Below are positions 37,033 to 45,612 of a stretch of DNA of 64,000 nt, piece by piece (positions within the stretch are counted from its first letter, which is position 1; every line of letters starts with the position of its first letter). The notes under the pieces were generated by a model. The model was given only the letters and a program-made list of their open reading frames with translations, was not told the origin of the DNA and ran no database searches. The stretch comes from Methylococcaceae bacterium (GTDB lineage: Bacteria; Pseudomonadota; Gammaproteobacteria; Methylococcales; Methylomonadaceae), in assembly GCA_021647585.1 (NCBI GenBank), contig JAKIUK010000009.1, forward strand, positions 14,885-78,884, read 5' to 3'. The position numbers were made by a program, and so were the translations under genes.

Positions 37033-37617
37033 ATGATGATTATGGATTTTTTGAAGAAATTTTTTACTTTTTTTTTGCTGTCCGTTTTTTTAACTTGTTG
37101 TATGCCAGTTGATTTAGCTAAAAAAAATGAAATTAATACCCAAGTGATTAATGCAGATATAGTGTATACACTCGGGTCAGGAGATTTATTAAAAATCACC
37201 ATTTTTAGTCAGGAAGATATGTCCGGAGAGTATCAGGTTAATGGGAATGGAGATATTTCTTTACCTTTAATTGGTAGAATCAGGGTAATGGGCTTAACAC
37301 TACCCGAAGTTGAAACACGCCTTAAAGCTAAATTATCACCTGATTATCTGCTGAACCCTCGCGTTAGCTTGCAGGTTATGAATTTTCGACCTTATTATAT
37401 TTTAGGGGAAGTATCTGATCCTAAATCTTATCCCTATGTTGATGGGATGACTTATCTTAATGCGGTTGCGATTGCTGGTGGCTATACCTACCGTGCAAAA
37501 AAAGGCTATGTTTATGTAATAAGAGATAATGATTCTGAACGTAATGAGCTGAAATTAAGTACAACTCAAAAAGTATTACCTGGAGATACAATTCGTGTGG
37601 ATGAACGTTTTTTTTAA
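37033..37617 (+). CDS. wza: Short OPX (Wza-type) polysaccharide export lipoprotein (194 aa)
   Basis: The N-terminus is a lipoprotein-like signal with Cys at residues 22-23 (VFLTCC). It is followed by the polysaccharide export domain: YTLGSGDLLKITIFSQEDMS, GDISLPLIGRIRVMGLTLPE and VETRLKAKLSPDYL. One SLBB-like unit follows (YYILGEVSDPKSYPYVDGMT). It is only half the length of E. coli Wza and has no C-terminal amphipathic helix for crossing the outer membrane. Alternative starts at 37036 or 37042 are possible. It lies eight bases after the barrel gene and nine bases before the Wzc-type gene. Confidence 0.92.
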   Translation: MMIMDFLKKFFTFFLLSVFLTCCMPVDLAKKNEINTQVINADIVYTLGSGDLLKITIFSQEDMSGEYQVNGNGDISLPLIGRIRVMGLTLPEVETRLKAKLSPDYLLNPRVSLQVMNFRPYYILGEVSDPKSYPYVDGMTYLNAVAIAGGYTYRAKKGYVYVIRDNDSERNELKLSTTQKVLPGDTIRVDERFF

Positions 37618-37626
37618 GGATAGATT

Positions 37627-39870
37627 ATGAGCAATCAATTGCTTCAACAAACACATCAGACTGAGTCATACGATGATGATGAACTATCTTTGGGTGAGGT
37701 TTTACATACCTTATGGTTACGAAAACATCTTATTATTACTGTCACTCTACTAATCAGTATCTTAGCTTCATTAATTGTTTTTCAGTTAACCCCTCAATAT
37801 AAAGCAAAAATACAATTAATAATTGGTACTACGGGGGGCACAGTTGTTGATATCCAGTCCGTCTTGGCTAGTGACTTGATGGGAGAAAGTGCCATGCTGG
37901 GTGAAATCGAGATAATTAAGTCCCGGTCTTTAGCCAAGAAAGTCATTGAATCGCTAAGTCTGGATGCAGTGGAAGAATTTAATCCTCAATTAAAAAAACA
38001 CAGCGCTCTTGCTTTTTTAAACCCTGTTAACTGGATTTCTGATGACTTTAAACAAACAATTGGTTTAACCGCAGTCAAGACTGAAAAGACCCAAGAAGAG
38101 AAATGGGCAGAGTTACTTTCTAAAATGACAGATACATTTTTAAAAAAAGTAAAAGTATCACAAATTAAACGCTCCCAGGTCATTTCGATTGAAATGGAGT
38201 CCGAAAACCCTCGCTTAGCCGCTAAAATGGCAAATGAGTTGGCCGACAAATACATAATAGGTCAATTACAAGCTAAATTTGATGCTACCAAAAAAGCTAC
38301 GGATTGGTTAAACGATCAGCTGGCTAAATTAAAAGAAAAAGTTGAAGCCTCTGAACGTGCAGTTGAGATGTATCGACAGAAAAAAGGAATTACTCGGGTT
38401 AAGGGAAATGTGGGTTTGTCCCAACAGCAGTTATCCGAATTAAATAGCCAGTTAATCATTTCCAGAACTCAAACTGCTGAAGCAAGTGCACGTGTACGTC
38501 AGATTCAACGATTGATACGTCAGGGCAAAGATGTAAGTAGCGTTTCTGAAGTTTTGAACTCTATTTTAATTCAACGTTTAAAAGAGCAGCAATCCACCTT
38601 ACAACGTAAGCATTCCGAGATGTCAGTGGAATATGGCAAAAAACATCCTAAAATGATTCAGATACAAGCTGAATTATCTGATATTGAAAACAAGATTCAA
38701 TCTGAGGTGCAAAAAATAGCTGCCAGTTTACAAAACGAGCTTGATATTGCAAGTACCCGTGAAAATTCCTTACGCTCCAGTTTAAAAAAAATTGAACAAC
38801 AAACAGGTGGAGACAGAGAAGCCGCAGTCGGTTTGCGTGCATTGGAAAGAGAAGCATCGGCTAACAGAACTTTATTTGAAACTTTTTTAACCCGGTTTAA
38901 AGAAACCACGACTACTCAGGGTATGGATGAGGCTAATGCAAGGGTTATTTCCGAGGCTGAAGTTCCTTTAACATCTTCGTTTCCCAAGAAAAAACAATTA
39001 CTAATTATATGTTTTTTAGGTGGTCTGTTTTTTTCTATAGTCCTGGCTTTTATGCTAGAAATGCTAAATCCTGGATTAAGAAGCCCTGAACAGATAGAAG
39101 AGCATCTAAATTTACCTACTTTAGGCATTATTCCTACTGTTGATTCAAAACTGAAAATCCATGATTATGCACTAGAAAACCCACAATCCAGCTTAACCGA
39201 AGCCGTTAACTCTTTACGTGTATCACTGATGTTGCTTAATCCTGATGAGCAAGTTAAATCGTTATTAGTAACGTCTGCTGTTCCCTCGGAAGGTAAGAGT
39301 AAACTGGCAATGCTGATTGCACGGATTTCCGCTCAAGCAGGTCAAAAAGTAGTTTTGGTTGATACGGATTTCAGACGACCTACAGTTGAAACTAAATTGG
39401 GACTCGATACCAGTCAACCTGGCTTAACAGACTTATTGATGCAACATGATATGTCTGTTAGTGAGGTGTTATTAACAGATGAAAAAACTGGCATGAAGGT
39501 TTTATCTCATGGTATGTCTAGCTATGTGAATCCTGCCGACCTTTTTTCTTCTAAACGTATGCAACAAATTTTGGCTGAATTGAAAAATGATTTTGACCTG
39601 GTTATTTTAGATTCTCCCCCTGTAATGGCAGTAACTGACTCCAGGGTATTGTCTCGCATGGTCGATAAATCTTTATTTGTTTTACGTTGGGATGACACGC
39701 CTAGAAAAGTAGTTAAAGCGGCATTAAACCTAATGGCACAGTCTGGTGCTGATAACGTTGCTGGAATCATTCTACAGCAGGTTGATTTAAAACAGTATGG
39801 CCGGAGCGGCCTAGGCGATTCCGGCTTTTATTATCATTATGGGAAGTATGGACAATACTACTCTGGTTAA
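37627..39870 (+). CDS. wzc: Wzc-type polysaccharide co-polymerase and tyrosine kinase (747 aa)
   Basis: An N-terminal Wzz domain begins near LSLGEVLHTLWLRKHLIITV. A periplasmic coiled-coil (about 220-400) follows, with a second membrane segment near 455-480. The C-terminal BY-kinase domain has Walker A SAVPSEGKSKLAM, Walker A' VVLVDTDFRRP and Walker B LVILDSPPV. The extreme C-terminus is Tyr-rich (FYYHYGKYGQYYSG), the usual autophosphorylation cluster. The protein controls chain length and couples polymerisation to export through phosphorylation cycles. The gene belongs to the barrel-OPX-Wzc operon, and a PPP-type phosphatase lies downstream. Confidence 0.95.
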   Translation: MSNQLLQQTHQTESYDDDELSLGEVLHTLWLRKHLIITVTLLISILASLIVFQLTPQYKAKIQLIIGTTGGTVVDIQSVLASDLMGESAMLGEIEIIKSRSLAKKVIESLSLDAVEEFNPQLKKHSALAFLNPVNWISDDFKQTIGLTAVKTEKTQEEKWAELLSKMTDTFLKKVKVSQIKRSQVISIEMESENPRLAAKMANELADKYIIGQLQAKFDATKKATDWLNDQLAKLKEKVEASERAVEMYRQKKGITRVKGNVGLSQQQLSELNSQLIISRTQTAEASARVRQIQRLIRQGKDVSSVSEVLNSILIQRLKEQQSTLQRKHSEMSVEYGKKHPKMIQIQAELSDIENKIQSEVQKIAASLQNELDIASTRENSLRSSLKKIEQQTGGDREAAVGLRALEREASANRTLFETFLTRFKETTTTQGMDEANARVISEAEVPLTSSFPKKKQLLIICFLGGLFFSIVLAFMLEMLNPGLRSPEQIEEHLNLPTLGIIPTVDSKLKIHDYALENPQSSLTEAVNSLRVSLMLLNPDEQVKSLLVTSAVPSEGKSKLAMLIARISAQAGQKVVLVDTDFRRPTVETKLGLDTSQPGLTDLLMQHDMSVSEVLLTDEKTGMKVLSHGMSSYVNPADLFSSKRMQQILAELKNDFDLVILDSPPVMAVTDSRVLSRMVDKSLFVLRWDDTPRKVVKAALNLMAQSGADNVAGIILQQVDLKQYGRSGLGDSGFYYHYGKYGQYYSG

Positions 39871-39933
39871 AAACTTGGTTTCTTTATTGTTTATTGCTAA
39901 TATAGCAGAATATTTTTATGTTAAGGTACCTCC

Positions 39934-40119
39934 ATGTCTAAATTAGCATTCCCCATTATTTTGCTTTCACTATCATTCAGCATTTCTGCTGCACCTAATG
40001 GTAATGACAAAGATAATCACCATAAAAGTAAAAATGCAACTCAAAAAACCTCAGAAATAGCAGCTAAACTTGCTAAAAAAGGCAATATTACTGCCGCTAA
40101 AAAAGTGAGTCCCAATTAG
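39934..40119 (+). CDS. Small exported Lys/Asn-rich peptide (61 aa)
   Basis: The gene has a clear ribosome-binding site (AAGGTACCTCC before ATG 39934). A signal peptide of about 20 residues (MSKLAFPIILLSLSFSISAA) is followed by a very hydrophilic mature chain of about 41 residues rich in Lys, Asn and Ala, including EIAAKLAKKGNITAAKKV. It lies 63 bases after the Wzc gene, and its TAG stop touches a miniature-element remnant. I do not recognise it. A cationic secreted peptide beside a polysaccharide exporter could bind the anionic polymer, but that is only an idea. Confidence 0.6.
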   Translation: MSKLAFPIILLSLSFSISAAPNGNDKDNHHKSKNATQKTSEIAAKLAKKGNITAAKKVSPN

Positions 40120-40170
40120 GAGCCTGTCCGAGAAAAGAAAAACTAGTTAAACTATCTTCTCTTTTTTATA
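40120..40170. repeat. Remnant end of the CTAG-flanked miniature element
   Basis: TTAGGAGCCTGTCCGAGAAAAG matches one end of the elements at 32435 and 54210 and carries the same TTAG/CTAG flank. The opposite end is not recognisable. The remnant lies between the small exported peptide and the next gene. Confidence 0.6.
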
Positions 40171-40176
40171 TACGAT

Positions 40177-40896
40177 TTGTTAAGTTATATCTATTTAAAG
40201 CCTTCCTATATTTTTAGTCTGTGTCTCTTTTTTTTGGGACTCATGCTTTTAATTTTTTCTGTTCCCAGGTTTTTTTCTTCACTCGATTTATCCCATATCA
40301 ATTCTTTTATTATTGAAATGCAAAAAGGCAACTCTTTTGCCCCAACGGCTATCAATAATGTTGAAAAAAAAATAAATAAATCTATTTCCTGGCATTCTAG
40401 TGTGGAAAATCAATATCTAAAGTCAATTTTTCTTTATCAGCAGTTAAAACTTGAAGCACAAAAACATTCTGATATTCATACCCTAATTAATAACACAGAT
40501 CATGCAACAAGAAAGGCATTACAATTAAACCCCATTGACCCATTTATCTGGTATCAATTAGCGTTTATTTTTTATGCGCAAGGACAGCCAGATGATGTCA
40601 TTTTAAATGTATTGAAATATTCAATTTATACCGGCCCAGTTGAAAAAGATTTACTGTATGGACGCATACTTTTTATGTCTGATTATATAGCGGTGATAGA
40701 TGATGAATTAATGAACCTTTTTAAGTTTCAGTTACTATTATTATGGCAATTAAAACACCATGATTCAGTCACATTAATTGTTAAAAAACCTGAGCTAAAA
40801 TCTTTGTTTATTGATGTCCTGTCTTTTTCCACTGAGGATCAATTACAATTTAACCGGCATTTAAAAAAGGCTAAAAAGAAAAATAGCGAAAAGTAG
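40177..40896 (+). CDS. Membrane-anchored TPR-like protein of polysaccharide operon (VpsP-like, 239 aa)
   Basis: A TTG start gives MLSYIYLKPSYIFSLCLFFL, an N-terminal membrane anchor (about 10-32). The outer part contains a TPR-like motif TRKALQLNPIDPFIWYQLAF and FYAQGQPDDVILNVLKYSIY. This arrangement resembles VpsP-type proteins found in exopolysaccharide operons next to polymerase genes; the match is from pattern memory. No clear ribosome-binding site is visible. It is followed by a phosphatase gene and a ligase-like membrane protein, consistent with a role in polymerisation or export. Confidence 0.65.
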   Translation: MLSYIYLKPSYIFSLCLFFLGLMLLIFSVPRFFSSLDLSHINSFIIEMQKGNSFAPTAINNVEKKINKSISWHSSVENQYLKSIFLYQQLKLEAQKHSDIHTLINNTDHATRKALQLNPIDPFIWYQLAFIFYAQGQPDDVILNVLKYSIYTGPVEKDLLYGRILFMSDYIAVIDDELMNLFKFQLLLLWQLKHHDSVTLIVKKPELKSLFIDVLSFSTEDQLQFNRHLKKAKKKNSEK

Positions 40897-40945
40897 TTTT
40901 TCTACGAGTATAACTTTCATTTAATGACCTAACATTACAAACTGC

Positions 40946-41025
40946 GTCATTCCGAGCAACGGGAGGAATCTTGAGTCTAAGCACACTTTTAAGCAACAAA
41001 ATTTCTCCCGGACAACCCATTTAAG
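40946..41025. repeat. GTCATTCCGA-family element, partial copy
   Basis: GTCATTCCGAGCAACGGGAG, GGAATCTTGAGTCTAAGCAC and AGCAACAAAATTTCTCCCGG align with the left half of the copy at 49725. The right end is lost. It lies in the 233-base gap before the phosphatase gene. Confidence 0.75.
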
Positions 41026-41129
41026 GCTTGATCTCTGCTTAGTTAATAGGAATATAATTTTAACCACCTTTTTAAGCCATTATTTATTGCCCTGTATGCT
41101 TATCAGCAATTTTAATTTTAAATAATTCA

Positions 41130-41894
41130 TTGAAAAAACTATTATCAAAAATCATCAATCTAAAAAAAGTACCCCGTATTTTTTCTGTACCTGAGGATAC
41201 CCGTGTCTACTGTATTGGTGATATTCATGGGCGGTGTGATCTGTTAATTGCTTTACATAATAAAATTGTACTGGATTCAGCAGGTTTTTCAGGTAAAAAG
41301 TTACTAATTTACCTTGGAGATTATATTGATAGGGGACTGTATTCTAAAGAGGTTGTAGATCTTCTGTTAACGCAACCTGTAGAGGGGTTTGAAGCAATAT
41401 ACTTACGAGGAAATCATGAACAAGTGCTGTTGGATTTTCTTAATCTAGATCCAAACATTGCCAGTCAATGGTTTAATTTTGGTGGACTGGCTACAGTGTT
41501 TAGTTATGGCCTTGCAATAAAGGGGATTCCGGTTGGCGACGATTTAAAACAAATACAACAAGACCTTATCAATAAAATTCCCACAGAACATATTTCTTTT
41601 TACTCCCATTTACAACATAGTTTTGAATACGGTGATTATTTCTTTGTTCATGCCGGTGTAAAACCAAAAGTTGCCTTAAGTCATCAATCTAAATTAGATA
41701 TGATGTGGATTCGAGAAGAATTTTTGAATTCTAAATTCTGTCATCCAAAAATGATAGTACATGGTCATTCTGTCTCTAAACTGCCAATAGTTTTATCTAA
41801 CAGAATTGGTATTGATACCGGGGCATATTACAGCGATATTTTGACTTGTTTAATATTAGAAGGCGAAAACAAACGTTTTTTAGCAACGTCCTAA
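41130..41894 (+). CDS. PPP-family metallophosphatase (254 aa)
   Basis: The TTG start gives MKKLLSKIINLKKVPRIFSV. All PPP signature blocks are present: GDIHG (30-34), GDYIDRG (63-69), RGNHE (93-97), later FVHAGVKP and MIVHGHS. The metal-binding Asp, His and Asn residues look intact, so it should be an active dinuclear-metal phosphatase. Bacterial relatives dephosphorylate Ser, Thr and sometimes Tyr residues. It is the last plus-strand gene of the polysaccharide operon that encodes a Wzc tyrosine kinase, so Wzc is an attractive substrate. No low-molecular-weight Wzb-type phosphatase occurs in the window. Confidence 0.92.
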   Translation: MKKLLSKIINLKKVPRIFSVPEDTRVYCIGDIHGRCDLLIALHNKIVLDSAGFSGKKLLIYLGDYIDRGLYSKEVVDLLLTQPVEGFEAIYLRGNHEQVLLDFLNLDPNIASQWFNFGGLATVFSYGLAIKGIPVGDDLKQIQQDLINKIPTEHISFYSHLQHSFEYGDYFFVHAGVKPKVALSHQSKLDMMWIREEFLNSKFCHPKMIVHGHSVSKLPIVLSNRIGIDTGAYYSDILTCLILEGENKRFLATS

Positions 41895-41927
41895 CTAGTA
41901 TTCCATCAAATCAAAGTTGTCAGGCTA

Positions 41928-43277
41928 CTAGTTTCTGGAACTAAACGACTGGGAAAACCCCGCTCCTAGAATAGCAGAATAGGTAATTGCTATTGCGGGT
42001 ATTTGTAGACTAAAATCAACAAATGCGTGTGTAGCGACTAATACCGTACTGGAAAATCCGATAGCAGGGTAAATCCAATTGCGTTGCCTATTCCAAATGC
42101 CTGTTAAACATTTTAGTGCAATCATAAAAACACTTAAAAAAAGTGTGCTTGCTGCCGGAATACCTAATTCAAAAATATTTTCCAGATAGGTGTTATGCGC
42201 TTTATCAAAATGCCCTCTAACCTCTTTTGTTCTATAGAGACGAAATGAACTTTCGTATGTCCCATACCCAAACCCCAGGTATGGATTGCTTGCAATCCCA
42301 TTAATAGTAGCCTCATATACTTTGGGGCGTTCAGATTCTGCTATTGAAATCCCTGCCATTCTTTCCATTAACTTATCACTACTTACATTAAATAATGTAA
42401 CTGCAATTACAATAATGGCTAGAGAGGCATAGCTTAATGCCCGGTTACGTAATTTATTACTCACACTTAATAGTATAAATAAAGTGATGATTGCTAATGC
42501 TGTACTTAGAAAACCTCCTCGGGAATGGGTTAAAAATAAAGCCGTTCCAATAGTAAAAAACATCAGAAACTGACGCCAGCTACGAATAATAATATTTTCT
42601 ATGAACAGTTGTTTACCATAATTGCCGTTTAAACCATATCTTGCACTGCTTTTAAATTGTTGCAGTATATTAGGAATTAAACAAAGTAAAGACAGTCCCG
42701 CATAAGTGGCGTATGAGTTTCTGTTGATAAATGTACTGCTAACTTCATTTTTATAAGCCCATTTGTCAAACCAAAGTATTTTATTAAAATTTCCAAAATA
42801 GATGATTAACCCATAGACTGCATAGATAAATCCAGCTATTGCCAACCAATTGAATAACTTTTCTGCACAGTCTGCTTTTTGGCAGTAATACATTGCCAGG
42901 ATAAAAACCAGGCCATATGATAAAAGCCGCATTATTGCAGTAACCGTTTGTTCTGGCACCAGGCTTATCGTGGACGGTATTTCTGCTGCCAAAGCCTGTG
43001 CTGTTAGTTGCCAAAAGGGATGCCCCCAGCTTTCTGGAATAAATGACTGAGCTTGAATATAACCCCAAAGTAAAACGCTGATGAACAAAAAAAAGGGTGT
43101 TTTAATACGCTCAAACTGCAATACCCTTTTTTTATCATTACCCCAGAAAGAAATACACCAGTAAATTGTAATGAGTGCAATAAAGATACACAGCATACTC
43201 CATGACCAGGGTCTATTAGAGCCAAACGGAAGTGGTGATAAAACAAGTACAACGAGCAGACTATAGAAAGGAAACAT
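41928..43277 (-). CDS. O-antigen ligase/polymerase family membrane protein (449 aa)
   Basis: A polytopic protein with around ten membrane segments and the Wzy_C superfamily landmarks: FTIGTALFLTHSRGGFLSTA, NPYLGFGYGTYESSFRLYRT and GHFDKAHNTYLENIFELGIP. The conserved Arg of SRGG and the His of AHN are typical of WaaL/PglL/Wzy enzymes. It is convergent with the phosphatase gene (33-base gap). It could be a second polymerase, or the ligase that transfers polymer to an acceptor. The Wzy-like gene at 31106 is within the sugar block, so this one may have a different role. Confidence 0.88.
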   Translation of the reverse strand: MFPFYSLLVVLVLSPLPFGSNRPWSWSMLCIFIALITIYWCISFWGNDKKRVLQFERIKTPFFLFISVLLWGYIQAQSFIPESWGHPFWQLTAQALAAEIPSTISLVPEQTVTAIMRLLSYGLVFILAMYYCQKADCAEKLFNWLAIAGFIYAVYGLIIYFGNFNKILWFDKWAYKNEVSSTFINRNSYATYAGLSLLCLIPNILQQFKSSARYGLNGNYGKQLFIENIIIRSWRQFLMFFTIGTALFLTHSRGGFLSTALAIITLFILLSVSNKLRNRALSYASLAIIVIAVTLFNVSSDKLMERMAGISIAESERPKVYEATINGIASNPYLGFGYGTYESSFRLYRTKEVRGHFDKAHNTYLENIFELGIPAASTLFLSVFMIALKCLTGIWNRQRNWIYPAIGFSSTVLVATHAFVDFSLQIPAIAITYSAILGAGFSQSFSSRN

Positions 43278-43332
43278 TTTATAATATGGTTATGAACAAA
43301 GCACAGGTCTAACTTTAAATGGGTTATCATTT

Positions 43333-43460
43333 CTTGGCTATATACAAACCACAGGTTATCTTTTGGAAGTGAGGCTTTAGCCTCACTTCCACGTTGAAGA
43401 TTATGTTGGTATTTATGAACCTATTTTCAACCACAATTTGTGGTTAGTTCATAGCCATGT
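43333..43460. repeat. CATGGCTATGAAC element, copy 2, with internal hairpin
   Basis: The minus strand begins CATGGCTATGAACTAACCAC and matches 19549 onwards. Relative to that copy it has an extra internal segment carrying a near-perfect hairpin, TGGAAGTGAGGCT / AGCCTCACTTCCA at 43364-43391. Confidence 0.75.
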
Positions 43461-43461
43461 A

Positions 43462-43540
43462 TCATTTTGACCGGTGGGGAAAAATCCTGTTGCTCAAGTT
43501 GTGTTGTGACTTAAGATTCCTCCCGTTGCTCAGAATGACA
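43462..43540 (-). repeat. GTCATTCCGA-family element, short copy
   Basis: TCATTTTGACCGGTGGGG at the left and TCCCGTTGCTCAGAATGACA at the right form inverted ends. AAGATTCCTCCCGTTGCTC matches the inverted copy at 23655-23880. Confidence 0.7.
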
Positions 43541-43665
43541 CCGTTTGTAAACCTACAAACGTCAAAATCAGGAGTAAGCTGCGATAGGTTAATAGTCATT
43601 TTTTATTATTCATCCGTGAATATATATAACAAACAAGGTGAGTTATTCTGACATTTCTTTTAAAG

Positions 43666-45561
43666 CTATTCTACCGTCACTGATTTAGCCAAATTCCTGG
43701 GCTGGTCAACATCTGTACCTTTAATCAAAGCAACATGATAGCTCAACAATTGCAATAAAATATTATAGGTAATCGGTGCAGTAATTCGACCTACACCTGC
43801 TATTGCTTTAACAACTTTATAATCAGTTTCTGAACTAATGTCAGACTGCTCATCTTCAAACACTATCATTTGTCCCCCTCTTGCCTTAACTTCTTGCAGG
43901 TTAGATTTTAGTTTTTCAAGCAAATCATCGAGTGGCGCAATTGCAATAACAGGCATATTTTCATCAATCAATGCCAAAGGACCATGTTTCAATTCTCCTG
44001 CAGGATAAGCTTCAGCATGGATATAGCTTATTTCTTTTAGTTTTAAAGCGCCTTCCATCGCAATAGGATACATAACGCCTCTACCAAGAAAAAGTGCATT
44101 GTGTTTATCGGTAAAGCTTTCAGCTATGTTTCTTATAGCCTCCTCGTGTTGCAAAGCTTTCTCAATTAGGCCTGGTAATTTGTGTAATCCCTGAATGATT
44201 CTATTTTCCTGTTCCTCAACCATTTTATTTTGTGATTTACCAATACTCATTACCAGTAAAGCGAGCACCACGAGTTGAGTAGTGAACGCCTTGGTAGAAG
44301 CCACCCCTATTTCAGGACCTGCATGTGTAAGACAGGTAAGATCAGATTCTCTGGTTAAACTCGATTCAGCAACATTACAGATTGATAGTGTAGGGATGTT
44401 TAACACTTCCTTTGTTTCCAAAGGAGACAAGTCATTTTGTTGTAATGACATTCGGCTAGTATTTATTTTTTGTAATGCGGCCAAGGTGTCCGCTGTTTCG
44501 CCTGACTGGCTGATGGTAACAAATAAAGTATTATTTTGAATAACTGGATTTCGATAACGATATTCACTAGCAACTTCAACCTGACAGGGCAGACCAATAT
44601 AATCTTCGAACCAATATTTAGCCACCAACCCGGCATGGTAACTGGTACCACAAGCAATAATTTGTACTTGCTGTATTTTATTAAAAATGGCCTCTGCCTG
44701 AGGACCAAAACTGGAAATTAACACTTGCTCTTGTGTAATTCGTCCTTCCAATGCATCAATAACAGCCTTGGGCTGCTCAAAGATTTCTTTGTGCATATAA
44801 TGTTTATGCTCGCCCAACTCAACAGCATGAGACCTTAGACTAGATTGTTTTATTGGCCGATCAACGAGTTTCCCGTTAACATCATAAATTTCAATTGATT
44901 GACGTTTTATTTTAGCTACATCACCTTCTTCTAAAAAGATAAAACTTTGGGTAACGGGTAATAAAGCTGAAACATCTGATGCTATAAAATGCTCACCAAT
45001 ACCAATGCCAATGACTAACGGGCTGCCTTTTCTTGCTGCTATCAATGTTTCCGGGTCATTTACGGCAACAATTCCTAATGCGTAAGCTCCCTTGAATGCA
45101 CTTATCGCTTGAGTAACTGCCTTGAGCAAATCATCTGTTGCATCCAGTTGTTGATGTATTGCATGGGCAATGACCTCAGTGTCAGTTTCAGATGTAAATT
45201 TGTAGCCTGATTGCAGTTGGCTGGCTTTTAATTGCTGATAATTTTCGATAATACCATTATGCACGACAGCTACTTTATTATTACAAATATGAGGATGAGC
45301 ATTATTTTCAGATGGCACACCATGCGTTGCCCAACGCGTGTGGGCAATTCCTACTGACCCGGTAAATGGTTCTGGTTCTTGCTCAATCTTTGCCTCTAAA
45401 TTCTTTATCTTGCCTATCGATCGGACGCGCCGAAGCTCTCCTGTATTATTTAACAGCGCAATACCTGATGAATCGTATCCTCGATACTCTAATCTTTTTA
45501 ACCCTAATAATAAAATGGGCACTACATTTCTTTCAGCCACTCCGCCAACAATTCCGCACAC
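43666..45561 (-). CDS. glmS: Glutamine-fructose-6-phosphate aminotransferase (GTG start)
   Basis: The chosen start is GTG 45561, giving MCGIVGGVAERNVVPILLLG and 631 residues. The N-terminal nucleophile Cys must be residue 2, and GGAG lies eight bases before this GTG; an upstream ATG at 45573 would bury the Cys. The glutaminase domain has HTRWATHG and HNGIIENYQQL; two SIS domains follow (VQIIACGTSYHAGLVAKYW, SQSGETADTLAAL, ALFLGRGVMYPIAMEGALKL). The C-terminus is DQPRNLAKSVTVE, as in GlmS. It makes glucosamine-6-phosphate from fructose-6-phosphate and glutamine for amino-sugar synthesis. It sits downstream of the rfb genes on the same strand, but a miniature element separates them. Confidence 0.95.
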   Translation of the reverse strand: MCGIVGGVAERNVVPILLLGLKRLEYRGYDSSGIALLNNTGELRRVRSIGKIKNLEAKIEQEPEPFTGSVGIAHTRWATHGVPSENNAHPHICNNKVAVVHNGIIENYQQLKASQLQSGYKFTSETDTEVIAHAIHQQLDATDDLLKAVTQAISAFKGAYALGIVAVNDPETLIAARKGSPLVIGIGIGEHFIASDVSALLPVTQSFIFLEEGDVAKIKRQSIEIYDVNGKLVDRPIKQSSLRSHAVELGEHKHYMHKEIFEQPKAVIDALEGRITQEQVLISSFGPQAEAIFNKIQQVQIIACGTSYHAGLVAKYWFEDYIGLPCQVEVASEYRYRNPVIQNNTLFVTISQSGETADTLAALQKINTSRMSLQQNDLSPLETKEVLNIPTLSICNVAESSLTRESDLTCLTHAGPEIGVASTKAFTTQLVVLALLVMSIGKSQNKMVEEQENRIIQGLHKLPGLIEKALQHEEAIRNIAESFTDKHNALFLGRGVMYPIAMEGALKLKEISYIHAEAYPAGELKHGPLALIDENMPVIAIAPLDDLLEKLKSNLQEVKARGGQMIVFEDEQSDISSETDYKVVKAIAGVGRITAPITYNILLQLLSYHVALIKGTDVDQPRNLAKSVTVE

Positions 45562-45612
45562 AGGCATCTCCACTACAAAACTTTAACTGTAAATTTTTCT
45601 ATTCGTTAATAC

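Larger units (their letters stand above)
43278..43665. other. Intergenic region between the ligase-like gene and glmS
   Basis: It holds the CATGGCTATGAAC-family element with its strong hairpin (43333-43460) and a short GTCATTCCGA-family copy (43462-43540). No gene is supported. The hairpin could act as a terminator for glmS transcription, but no T-run follows directly. Confidence 0.6.
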
